Made by a program: the position numbers and the translations under genes
The notes under the pieces: generated by a model
Database searches by the model: none
What the model was told of the DNA's origin: nothing
Seen by the model: only the letters and a program-made list of their open reading frames with translations
NCBI RefSeq assembly: GCF_001663815.1
Contig: NZ_CP016027.1
Span: 1,116,001 to 1,180,000 of the forward strand
Source: Halothiobacillus diazotrophicus
Lineage (GTDB): Bacteria; Pseudomonadota; Gammaproteobacteria; Halothiobacillales; Halothiobacillaceae
Length of the DNA: 64,000 nt
Direction of reading: 5' to 3'
Shown here: positions 28,497-36,635 of the stretch, one piece after another
Layout: each line of letters opens with the position of its first letter
Numbering within the stretch: the stretch's first letter is position 1

Positions 28497-29552
28497 ATGA
28501 CCGCGGCACGCATCCCCGTCACCCTGCTGACGGGGTTTCTGGGTAGCGGCAAGACCACCCTGTTGAATGCTTGGGTCAAGCAGCCGGCGTTCGCCCGCAG
28601 CCTCATCATCGTCAACGAATTCGGCGACGTCGCCCTCGATCACCTGCTGGTGGCACACAGCGCGGATCAAACCGTCGTCGAATTGCCCGGCGGCTGCCTG
28701 TGCTGCACGGTACGTGGCGACCTGCAGAAAACCCTGCTGGATGCGCGCTGGCGTTTCGCCCGCGGCGGGCAACGGCAGTTCGATCGCGTGCTGATCGAAA
28801 CCACCGGACTGGCCGATCCCGCCCCGATCATCAACACCCTGGCCGCCAATGACCCACTGGCGCGCCATTATCAATGGCAGGGCGTCGTCACGACGGTGGA
28901 TGCCGGTCAGGGCGAAGCCACCCTCAAGCGCTTTGCCGAAGCGCGGCGGCAAGTCGCGTTTGCCGATCTCGTCCTGATCACCAAGGCGGACGAAACCGGC
29001 ACCGCGGCCATAGACAGCTTGATAGGGGAAATCCGAACCAGGAATCCGTCGGCCGCCATGCTGCCGATCAGCCTGCCGCCGATTGACGAGGTCGCACGCA
29101 ATCGACTGTTTTCCGCGCTAACGGCTGTCACAATGGGCGACGCCCAACCTTTGAATCAGGTGGACGACACGACGGGACTACGCATCCGGAAAATCCATCC
29201 CGTGAGAATCCCGGAAGCGGGGGAAACGCCGCACGCGGACGCGGATGCGATGACGAGTTTCAGCTGGGTGTCAGACCAACCGGTTGCTTCGGAAAAATTG
29301 GCGGCATGGTGGGCCTTCGTACAGACCCATGCCAACGAGCGCCTGTTACGACTGAAAGCCTTGGTCCGGACGACGGAGAAGCCAGAACCCCAGTTGATGC
29401 AGATCGTGCAGCATCGGGTGCATCCCACGATCACGCTCGCCGACTGGCCAACCCCGGATCACCGCAGCAGGATCATCGCCATCGGGGAGTCGTCCGTGGT
29501 GGATAAACTCGCCAATGCGACCAAAGCCTTGGAGTCTGCGCCGGCGGTTTGA
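28497..29552 (+). CDS. COG0523 / CobW-family GTPase, putative metallochaperone
   Basis: A 351-residue GTPase of the CobW/HypB/UreG superfamily. Walker A is TGFLGSGKTT, the metal-binding CxCC motif reads GGCLCCTV, and the guanine specificity motif is ITKAD. Family members deliver metal ions, usually zinc or cobalt, to client enzymes using GTP. There is a C-terminal CobW_C domain but no histidine-rich tail. It follows hemN after one base, so the two are cotranscribed; a link to metal or cluster supply for haem synthesis is an inference from this coupling only. Confidence 0.85.
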   Translation: MTAARIPVTLLTGFLGSGKTTLLNAWVKQPAFARSLIIVNEFGDVALDHLLVAHSADQTVVELPGGCLCCTVRGDLQKTLLDARWRFARGGQRQFDRVLIETTGLADPAPIINTLAANDPLARHYQWQGVVTTVDAGQGEATLKRFAEARRQVAFADLVLITKADETGTAAIDSLIGEIRTRNPSAAMLPISLPPIDEVARNRLFSALTAVTMGDAQPLNQVDDTTGLRIRKIHPVRIPEAGETPHADADAMTSFSWVSDQPVASEKLAAWWAFVQTHANERLLRLKALVRTTEKPEPQLMQIVQHRVHPTITLADWPTPDHRSRIIAIGESSVVDKLANATKALESAPAV

Positions 29553-29557
29553 TCGGC

Positions 29558-30481
29558 TCAGTTGACGCCCATGCGCCGGAAATAGCCCATGACGCGATCG
29601 GACAATCCCGTCAGCAGGGGCTTGGCCGACTTGGCCACCGCATGTCGCTTCTGCGTTTCCGGCTTGAGTTGCAGTACCTGGTGGTAATCCAGCGCCGACT
29701 GCATGTTCTTGGTGAAGGTGCCGATATGGCCCGGTTTCGGATGGAACCGGAACACTTGGCCCTGATTGATCAGCTCGACCAGCAGTTCGTAGTCGCGTAA
29801 TTGCGTCAACACGATGGTAACAAGTCCTGGATGCGTCTGCTTGAGTGCCTTGATCGCGCCGACATGGCTGGCCTGACCGTCCATCACGTCGGCCACCATG
29901 ACCCCGATGTCCTGCTGCGCCAACAATTCCGTCGCCTCGTCGAGATTGCGCGCCCAATAGAGGGCATTACCCGGCGGCGTGGCCCGCCGAACGAGTTCAT
30001 GAGCGGCGGGATCGCGATCCAGCAGGAGAATGCCCGGCCGCGATTTCTCGGGATCCGGCGCAGGCTGTGACTGCTGGTGGCGTGCCGCCGCAAAACTGAT
30101 CTCCGCCGCCTGGGCCGCAGCCCGTACGTCGGCGCGAATCTGTTCGACATCCCAGGGTTTCTGCAGAAAACGGAAAATTTCGCCTTCGTTGACCGAACCG
30201 ATCACCGCAGCCAGATCGGCATACCCGGTCAGCAGGAGGCGCATGGTGTTCGGTGACACGTCACGGATGCCGCGCAACACATCCACACCGCTCATGATCG
30301 GCATCCGCTGGTCGGAAATCACCACCGAGATGGTCTGTTGTCGCGCCATCTCGATGGCTTCGTGCCCGTTGTCGGTCGTCAGGACCTCGAACTCGCCCCG
30401 GAACAACATCTTCAGGGAGCGGGTGATGCGTGCCTCATCGTCGACCAGCAGCAAAGTAGGTTTGGTGAACAGTTCGCTCAT
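29558..30481 (-). CDS. Response regulator with two receiver-like domains
   Basis: A 307-residue cytoplasmic protein. The N-terminal receiver is complete: LLVDDEARITRSLKMLF, phosphoacceptor D57 in VVISDQRMPIMSG, and the conserved lysine in FLQKPWD. A second receiver-like domain (from about residue 150) begins ILLLDRDPAAHELV and keeps an aspartate in VMVADVMDGQ and the lysine in FHPKPG, but its acidic pocket is weaker. There is no output domain. It lies 23 bases downstream of the CBS histidine kinase, its evident partner. It resembles the RpfG/HupR-like receivers that usually carry an HD-GYP output, which is missing here. Confidence 0.85.
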   Translation of the reverse strand: MSELFTKPTLLLVDDEARITRSLKMLFRGEFEVLTTDNGHEAIEMARQQTISVVISDQRMPIMSGVDVLRGIRDVSPNTMRLLLTGYADLAAVIGSVNEGEIFRFLQKPWDVEQIRADVRAAAQAAEISFAAARHQQSQPAPDPEKSRPGILLLDRDPAAHELVRRATPPGNALYWARNLDEATELLAQQDIGVMVADVMDGQASHVGAIKALKQTHPGLVTIVLTQLRDYELLVELINQGQVFRFHPKPGHIGTFTKNMQSALDYHQVLQLKPETQKRHAVAKSAKPLLTGLSDRVMGYFRRMGVN

Positions 30482-30504
30482 GATGTACTCCTCGACAACA
30501 GCGC

Positions 30505-31902
30505 CTAGATGGAACCGACCATGATGGTGTTCTCGGGCAAATCGTCATGATGGGTTGAGCGCATCCCTGCGGTGGCTGACGGCTCGGCATCCTGGGCATC
30601 GTCCCTCGCCGTATTCGTTGCTGAAGGCCCTTCGATCGGCAGACAGATCTCGAACCGGGTCCCGACACCGACCTTGGTGGCCAGGCGGATATCGCCACCA
30701 TGATCCTTGATGATCCGGTAGCTGATCGACAGGCCCAGGCCTGTCCCCTCGCCGACTTTCTTCGTGGTGTAGAAAGGCTCGAAAATCCGTGCCACGTGCT
30801 CATCGGAAATCCCACTGCCGTTATCCTCGATGCTGATGCAGGCGAAGGGGCCGCGCACGTAGGTGCGGATCAGTAGCCGACCACGATCGTGATTGATGGC
30901 ATGGGCCGCGTTCGTGAGGATGTTCAGCAGCACCTGATTGATCTGGGAAGGCGCGCACGGCACATCCGGAATCGGTTCGAATCGCTTTTCGATGGTCACC
31001 TTGTTCTTCAGGTGGTGTTGACCAACCGTCAGGGCCGTTTCGATGTTCTCGATCAGATTCACCCGATCGGTGGATGCTCGATCCACCCGGGCGAAATTCT
31101 TGAGACTCTGGACGATCTCGCCGATCTGCTTCAATCCGAACCGGGTGTCCTGGAATAATTCGTTCAGATCGGCAAGATCCGAGACCACGTCGAAATCTTC
31201 CCGCATCGATGCGATCGACTGGATCCGCGCCTCAATTTCCTGCGGCTCGGCCGTTTGATTGACCAGGCCATCGAACAGATGTTCGTATTCCTGCATCAGA
31301 TCCTGGATCTGGACGAGCATCTCCTGGGCCATCTGCACGTTATTGCCGACGTAACCGAGGGGCGTGTTGATCTCATGGGCAACGCCGGCCACCATCTGCC
31401 CCAAGGCGGCCATTTTCTCGGACTGGATCAGATGCGCCTGCGATGCCTTGATCTCCTGGTTGGCCTTTGCCAGCGCCTGATTACGCTGACCGAGCCGCTG
31501 CTCCACCATTTTCAGCACGTCGGCCACCGAGCCCAATCCCGCATAGGTCCCATCGGACTCGGTAAAGATGAAATCCTCGACGATCGGAATGCGAATCTGG
31601 CTCGTGACCGTGGAAATGACCTCGGTCACCGCATCCGACAGCGACACGACCACCGGCGTAGCATTCATGAAGAAGCGGATCGGCCGTTTGCCGAACAGAT
31701 CCCGCGAATACTTGTTCAGCAGGAGTTCCATCAGTGCATGGCGACTGATCAGTCCGATCGGCTGATTCTTCTCGTCGACGACCGCCAGGGAAAGCATGCG
31801 CTCGAACCCGCCCTGCTGGAATCGATCCGTCACTTCATTGAGCGGCAGATCGGCTGACAGCGGGGGTACGGATTCGAGCAGGGCTCGTAGAGGCGACGAC
31901 AT
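30505..31902 (-). CDS. Soluble histidine kinase with N-terminal CBS pair
   Basis: A 465-residue kinase with no membrane segment. Residues 15-135 form a CBS pair (NQPIGLISRHALMEL; TYAGLGSVADVLKM), likely to bind an adenine nucleotide. A coiled coil (about 132-163) leads to the H-box AGVAHEINTPLGYV with phosphoacceptor H176, an inserted helical region, and a catalytic domain with LLNILTNAAHAI, EDNGSGIS and GTGLGLSISYRIIKDHGG. Its CBS pair is clearly related in sequence to that of SiaA at 36.6 kb. It heads a two-gene unit with the double-receiver regulator. Confidence 0.9.
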   Translation of the reverse strand: MSSPLRALLESVPPLSADLPLNEVTDRFQQGGFERMLSLAVVDEKNQPIGLISRHALMELLLNKYSRDLFGKRPIRFFMNATPVVVSLSDAVTEVISTVTSQIRIPIVEDFIFTESDGTYAGLGSVADVLKMVEQRLGQRNQALAKANQEIKASQAHLIQSEKMAALGQMVAGVAHEINTPLGYVGNNVQMAQEMLVQIQDLMQEYEHLFDGLVNQTAEPQEIEARIQSIASMREDFDVVSDLADLNELFQDTRFGLKQIGEIVQSLKNFARVDRASTDRVNLIENIETALTVGQHHLKNKVTIEKRFEPIPDVPCAPSQINQVLLNILTNAAHAINHDRGRLLIRTYVRGPFACISIEDNGSGISDEHVARIFEPFYTTKKVGEGTGLGLSISYRIIKDHGGDIRLATKVGVGTRFEICLPIEGPSATNTARDDAQDAEPSATAGMRSTHHDDLPENTIMVGSI

Positions 31903-31958
31903 CGTGGATCACTCACAGGACTTAGCGATCTTCTAATGTAGAGTCCCAATATGACAGC

Positions 31959-34466
31959 TTAATGATCGGTCCCCGACCCCGCCAAAGCCATATCGCGCCG
32001 CCAGACGTAGGGCCAGACTTGCGACCGATAGCCGCCGATCGTGCCCGCTACAAGGTGAATTTCGCCCGCATGGGCCGTATTGAGCACAGGTATCCCCGCC
32101 TGCCGATAGCGCGTCATCACCGAGCGATTAGGATGGTGAAACGGATTGAACAACCCGGCGCTGACCACGGCCGCCCGCGGGTGCACGGCAGCCAGAAACT
32201 CCGGCGACGACGAGGTTTTCGACCCATGGTGCGGCACGTACAGCCAATCGGCAGACAGATCATGGCGCATCAACAGATCCGTCTCCGCCCGCTTTTCGAT
32301 ATCCCCGGTCAGCAACAGACTGCCCGAGCGATCCGTCACCCGAAGCACACAGGATCGATCATTGTCGCTGGACATGCCCCGGGCGTGAAACAGCTCGAAA
32401 CGCACGCCGTCCCAGACCCAACCCGAACCATCCCGACAAGGCTCCGAGGAAACGCTGGTCAGCGGCTCGCCGGAAATAACGGGCGTCTCCGGATACCGGG
32501 CGAGCACACTGCCCAGCCCACCGGCATGATCACGCGCATGGTGGCTGATCACGATCCGGTCCAGTCGGTCCACGCCCAGGGCACGTAATGCGGGGATCAC
32601 GGTACGGGCACCCGCATCGCTCGACAGGTAGGCGGGGCCGGTATCGTACAGCATGGCATGGTCAGCGGTTCGCAGAATGACGGAAAGTCCCTGCCCCACA
32701 TCGAGCACATGAACGTCGACGATGCCGATCGGTACGCCCGGCGGCCGATAGACCACGGCGGGCAGACACAACAGAACCCCCAGATAACGCCTGGGCCAAC
32801 CCCGAGGCATCAGCAACCAGGCCATGCCAAGGAAAGCGAGCAGGATTGTCCAGACGGGCGGTGCTGCCAGTTGACTGTCCGGCGCCCACCGGGCCAGAAC
32901 GTGCAACACATCGAACAACCCCTGGGCCAGCCAATCGAGCACGATGAACAGAGCATGGGCAACGGGCGTCGCCCACAGGGACAGCAGTCCGATCAACAGG
33001 GCCAGCGGCGTGATGACCAGTGTCACCAGGGGCACGGCCAGGAGATTGGCCGGCAGGGAGGACCAGGCAATCCGATCGAACATCAGCCAGACCGCCGGCA
33101 GGAGCGCCAGGGTCAGCACGACCTGCAAACGCATCGCATCGCGCCAGAACGTGAGCACCGCATGGTACTGCAACCAAAGCACCATGACGAGCACAGCACC
33201 GAACGAAAGCCAGAATCCAGCCGTCAAAGGCGCGAACGGGTCCAGCAGGAGCACCGCCAGCAGCGCGACCAACCACAGATCCAGCAATCGCCAGGAACGG
33301 CCCAACAAGACACCGGCCAGCAGAATGGTCATCATCAATGCCGCCCGCTCGGTCGGCACCGACATCCCCGCCAACAAGGCATAGCCCCAGGCAGCAATCA
33401 CCGCGCCATAGGCTGCTATACGGCGCGCCGGCAGAGCCTCGCACCAACGGGTCCGAGACCAAAGCCCTCCCAGAAACCAGGCAAAAAGGCCCGCGACCAT
33501 ACCGACGTGCAGACCGGAAATCGCCAATAGATGATTCGTTCCCGTCGCGAGCAGGGCATCCCAATCACTCGGAGGCAAGTAATCGCCGTCGCCGATCGTC
33601 AACCCCAGCAACAGACCTCGGCCCGGTCCACCCTCGCCGACCTCCGGATCCGCCGCCGAAACCCGCAACATGCTGGCTCTGAGCTCTGCACGCAGGGCGG
33701 CCAGGCGCAACAACAAACCATTGCCAACAGGATCGATGAGGACGGGGGTTCCGCGAACACTGGCCGTTGCCACGATATGGTGGGCAAACAGCCATCGTTC
33801 GTAATCGAAGCCCCCCGGATTCAAACCCCCATGAGGCGGCTTCAGGCGCAGCTCAAAGGTCCAGACCTGCCCTGCGACATAGTCTGGCGGGTGACGCGCA
33901 TAATCCCGGATGAGCAGTTGCTGACCGACATGAAACACGGAACAGCTCGGTTCGTCGGCGCGGTCGGAAACGGCCTGAATACGCCCCCGCAATCGCTGAA
34001 CCCGAGCGCCGGGCTTCGGCAGGTCAGTAAGCCCCACCGACAACCGACACGTCAGTGGTGCTGCGAATTCAGCAGGCTGGGCGCGCAAGAACGTACTGAT
34101 ACTGGCCAGCGTCCACCAGACGCCAGATATCACGGCAAACAGCACGATCAGTACGCGGAAACGGGGGAAAGCCCGGGGACGGCGATTGACCCGAACGACG
34201 AGCACACCGACCCCGACCAAACCGATCCACGACAGCCAAGGCTCGGTCATCCAGGGTATTCGAGACAGCGCATCGACCGCATCCGCCACGCAATTGAGCA
34301 GCCAGCGACTCGGCTGGGGCCAGGTACCAGCCACCCTGCCCCAAGGCAGCACCCAGGCCATGAGGGCGCCGACCACCCAGGCCAGCAGCCAAACCACGCC
34401 CAAGGTACGACCGGAAAAGGTACGATCGGAAGATGAGATCATCGTTGTGTTGGTACGGGCGTCCAT
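31959..34466 (-). CDS. comEC: DNA internalization competence protein ComEC/Rec2
   Basis: An 835-residue polytopic protein forming the inner membrane channel for single-stranded DNA during natural transformation. Three parts are visible: an N-terminal OB-like periplasmic domain (about 80-230), the central competence domain with HLLAISGLHVGMVAGLFAW and many membrane segments, and a C-terminal metallo-beta-lactamase-like domain (HVLDVGQGLSVIL, ISHHARDHAGGLGS) possibly acting as the nuclease on the incoming strand. ATG 34466 has GAGGG upstream and is preferred over GTG 34502. It follows cheR by 60 bases on the same strand. Confidence 0.9.
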   Translation of the reverse strand: MDARTNTTMISSSDRTFSGRTLGVVWLLAWVVGALMAWVLPWGRVAGTWPQPSRWLLNCVADAVDALSRIPWMTEPWLSWIGLVGVGVLVVRVNRRPRAFPRFRVLIVLFAVISGVWWTLASISTFLRAQPAEFAAPLTCRLSVGLTDLPKPGARVQRLRGRIQAVSDRADEPSCSVFHVGQQLLIRDYARHPPDYVAGQVWTFELRLKPPHGGLNPGGFDYERWLFAHHIVATASVRGTPVLIDPVGNGLLLRLAALRAELRASMLRVSAADPEVGEGGPGRGLLLGLTIGDGDYLPPSDWDALLATGTNHLLAISGLHVGMVAGLFAWFLGGLWSRTRWCEALPARRIAAYGAVIAAWGYALLAGMSVPTERAALMMTILLAGVLLGRSWRLLDLWLVALLAVLLLDPFAPLTAGFWLSFGAVLVMVLWLQYHAVLTFWRDAMRLQVVLTLALLPAVWLMFDRIAWSSLPANLLAVPLVTLVITPLALLIGLLSLWATPVAHALFIVLDWLAQGLFDVLHVLARWAPDSQLAAPPVWTILLAFLGMAWLLMPRGWPRRYLGVLLCLPAVVYRPPGVPIGIVDVHVLDVGQGLSVILRTADHAMLYDTGPAYLSSDAGARTVIPALRALGVDRLDRIVISHHARDHAGGLGSVLARYPETPVISGEPLTSVSSEPCRDGSGWVWDGVRFELFHARGMSSDNDRSCVLRVTDRSGSLLLTGDIEKRAETDLLMRHDLSADWLYVPHHGSKTSSSPEFLAAVHPRAAVVSAGLFNPFHHPNRSVMTRYRQAGIPVLNTAHAGEIHLVAGTIGGYRSQVWPYVWRRDMALAGSGTDH

Positions 34467-34526
34467 TCGACCCTCACAACCTGAGAAGCGCCCTGCCGAC
34501 ACCGCCGGCGGAACGCAAAAGAAGCG

Positions 34527-35327
34527 TCAGCGTTTCAGACGAAACACCATGCCACCACCCGTGAGACGCTCGACATCGAACCGATCACTCAACTGCTGGA
34601 CGGACTCGGAAGCCCCGAGAATCAGACAGCCATTCGGCACGAGGGCATCCGCAAGGCGATTGATGATTTTCGATTTGGTCTCGCGAGAAAAATAGATCAG
34701 GACATTTCGGCAAAAGATGATGTCGAAACGTCCGAGGCCACTGACGGAATCCAGAAGATTGGCCACCTGAAAACGAACCCTGCGCCGGAGTTCCGGCTTC
34801 ACCTGCCACCCCTTGTCCACCGGATCGAAGAATTGGCGCCGCCGAGATTCGGACAGACCGCGCCCCAGGGAGAGTTCGTCATAGATCCCCGATTTGGCCT
34901 GCTCCAGCACGCGCGATGACAGATCGGTACCGACGATTTCCACGGAAAACGGCGGATTGACCTCACTGACGATCATGCTGATCGAATACGGTTCCTGCCC
35001 CGAGGAACAGGCGGCGGACCAGATACGCACGGTCCGCTTGTGTGCGGGAATTTCGGGGAACAGGACGTTTTTCAATGCCTGGAAGGGATACTCGTCACGG
35101 AACCAGAGGGTTTCATTGGTGGTCATGGCTTCGATGACAGACTTCAGCAAGGCTGGATCGTGTCGCTTGAACAGCCGGTCTACCAGCTCATCCATGGTCG
35201 CCAACTGCTGTTCCCGCAACACCCGCCCCAGGCGCGTCTCCACGAGATAGCGCTTATCCGCGCCCAGCAAAATTCCACTCTGACGTTCAAGCAGCTCACA
35301 GAACTGCTGATATTGCTCCGGCCGCAT
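34527..35327 (-). CDS. cheR: CheR-type chemotaxis receptor methyltransferase
   Basis: A 266-residue protein that methylates glutamates on chemoreceptors with S-adenosylmethionine. It has the N-terminal helical CheR_N domain, the SAM-binding segment IWSAACSSGQEPYSISM, and FDIIFCRNVLIYFS, a strong CheR signature. No C-terminal tetratricopeptide extension is present. It starts two bases after the end of cheV and is surely cotranscribed with it from the sigma-28 promoter at 36332-36358. Confidence 0.94.
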   Translation of the reverse strand: MRPEQYQQFCELLERQSGILLGADKRYLVETRLGRVLREQQLATMDELVDRLFKRHDPALLKSVIEAMTTNETLWFRDEYPFQALKNVLFPEIPAHKRTVRIWSAACSSGQEPYSISMIVSEVNPPFSVEIVGTDLSSRVLEQAKSGIYDELSLGRGLSESRRRQFFDPVDKGWQVKPELRRRVRFQVANLLDSVSGLGRFDIIFCRNVLIYFSRETKSKIINRLADALVPNGCLILGASESVQQLSDRFDVERLTGGGMVFRLKR

Positions 35328-35329
35328 CC

Positions 35330-36298
35330 TTACACCGATTCAGCCAGATGCATCGGTCTGTTTTTCAGGGCTTCGGCGATGACGTGCGCTAGCTCGTCGG
35401 GGTGAAACTTCGCAATGAACTGGTCGGCCCCCACCCGTTTGATCATCGACTCATTGAACCCGCCGCTCAATGAGGAGTGAAGAATCACGTACAAACCTTT
35501 CAATCGCGTATCGCGGCGAATCTGGGTTGTCAACGCATACCCATCCATGATGGGCATTTCGATATCCGAAATGATCATGGCCAAGCGATTCAACTGTTCC
35601 GGCGAGCTATCGGCCCAGCGACGCAAAAGGCTATATGCCTCCTTACCATTCGAGGCCAGTACCGACTCGATACCCATTTGTCGCAAGGTGTTGCGTACTT
35701 GATTACGCGCGACAAGGGAATCGTCGACCACGAGCGCAATACTCCCCGGCTGGGCCATGCCCTGCACCTCATGAAGCACATCGGCGGAGATATCTTCCTT
35801 GACGCCCACCACCTTGGAGAAGATCTGCTCGACGTCGATGATTTCCACGAGAGCGCCATCAACGCGTGCCACGGCCGTCAGGAAATTCGAGGTATTGGTG
35901 CCCGTCGGCGGCGGCATGATCTCTTTCCAGGAAAGGTTCACGATCCGATCGACCGAGTTCACCAAGAACCCCTGCACGGCCCGGTTGTACTCGGTGATGA
36001 TGACGAAGGCGTCGGAAATGGCCTCAAGGGACATGCGCGTCGCACCGATGGCATCGGCGAGGTCGATGATCGTAATGGTATGGCCGCGCACATCCGCGAT
36101 GCCGCGAACCGCCGACGTGGCCTTGGGCACATCGGTCAGCTTCGGGCAGCGGATCACTTCTCGCACCTTGAATACGTTGATCCCGAACAGTTGGTCATCG
36201 CCCAAGCCGAACACCAACAGCTCGAGGCGATTGTGTCCGGCCAGACGCGTACGGGAATCCACCGAAGAGATGACATCTTTTTTCACGACGGTACTCAA
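35330..36298 (-). CDS. cheV: Chemotaxis coupling protein CheV (CheW domain plus receiver)
   Basis: A 322-residue hybrid of a CheW-like coupling domain (ELLVFGLGDDQLFGINVFKV, then ADVRGHTITIIDLADAIG) and a C-terminal receiver (ALVVDDSLVARNQVRNTLRQ; phosphoacceptor aspartate in MIISDIEMPIMDG). CheV links receptors to CheA and helps adaptation through phosphorylation. The start is not certain: the TTG at 36298 has an AAGG immediately before it, while the GTG at 36286 is 12 bases from the same AAGG. It is preceded by a near-consensus flagellar promoter. Confidence 0.93.
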   Translation of the reverse strand: MSTVVKKDVISSVDSRTRLAGHNRLELLVFGLGDDQLFGINVFKVREVIRCPKLTDVPKATSAVRGIADVRGHTITIIDLADAIGATRMSLEAISDAFVIITEYNRAVQGFLVNSVDRIVNLSWKEIMPPPTGTNTSNFLTAVARVDGALVEIIDVEQIFSKVVGVKEDISADVLHEVQGMAQPGSIALVVDDSLVARNQVRNTLRQMGIESVLASNGKEAYSLLRRWADSSPEQLNRLAMIISDIEMPIMDGYALTTQIRRDTRLKGLYVILHSSLSGGFNESMIKRVGADQFIAKFHPDELAHVIAEALKNRPMHLAESV

Positions 36299-36635
36299 CC
36301 TTGATAGTGTGACTCTTGCGAACAGATCCGTTTATCGGCGCGATTTCGGCAATCTTTAGAACCGCCGAGTACGCATCATGTCTAAACGCCTCATCCGCAC
36401 CCCAAAGGCGCATGTCGCACCCACGCTCAGCACTAGCAATAGCACTTGCATTTTTGCAAGTCAATCAGATAGATGCGCGCCTCGGCAACAAATGCATATG
36501 AAAATCATAACGGATATTGACACAAAATGCGCCCACGGGTTGTGCACTGCAGGCGTTTGTACACAAACCGCAACAAGGCAACTGTCAGAATAATGTAACA
36601 AAGGCCCCGCATCATGACCGGCATCATACGGATTG
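36299..36635. other. Divergent intergenic region between cheV and siaA
   Basis: About 340 bases between the divergent starts of cheV and siaA. The cheV side holds the sigma-28 site. The siaA side (about 36440-36635) is AT-richer, with repeated TTTGC/GCAA-like and ACAAA stretches, but no clear sigma-70, sigma-54 or sigma-28 promoter for siaA could be recognised. No plausible gene is present. Confidence 0.5.
36332..36358 (-). promoter_or_regulatory. Sigma-28 (FliA) promoter for cheV-cheR
   Basis: Read on the minus strand the site is TAAAGATT, an 11-base spacer, then GCCGATAA. The -10 element is a perfect match to the FliA consensus and the -35 element differs at one position of TAAAGTTT. The start of transcription would be near 36325, about 27 bases before the TTG codon of cheV. 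Confidence 0.88.
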
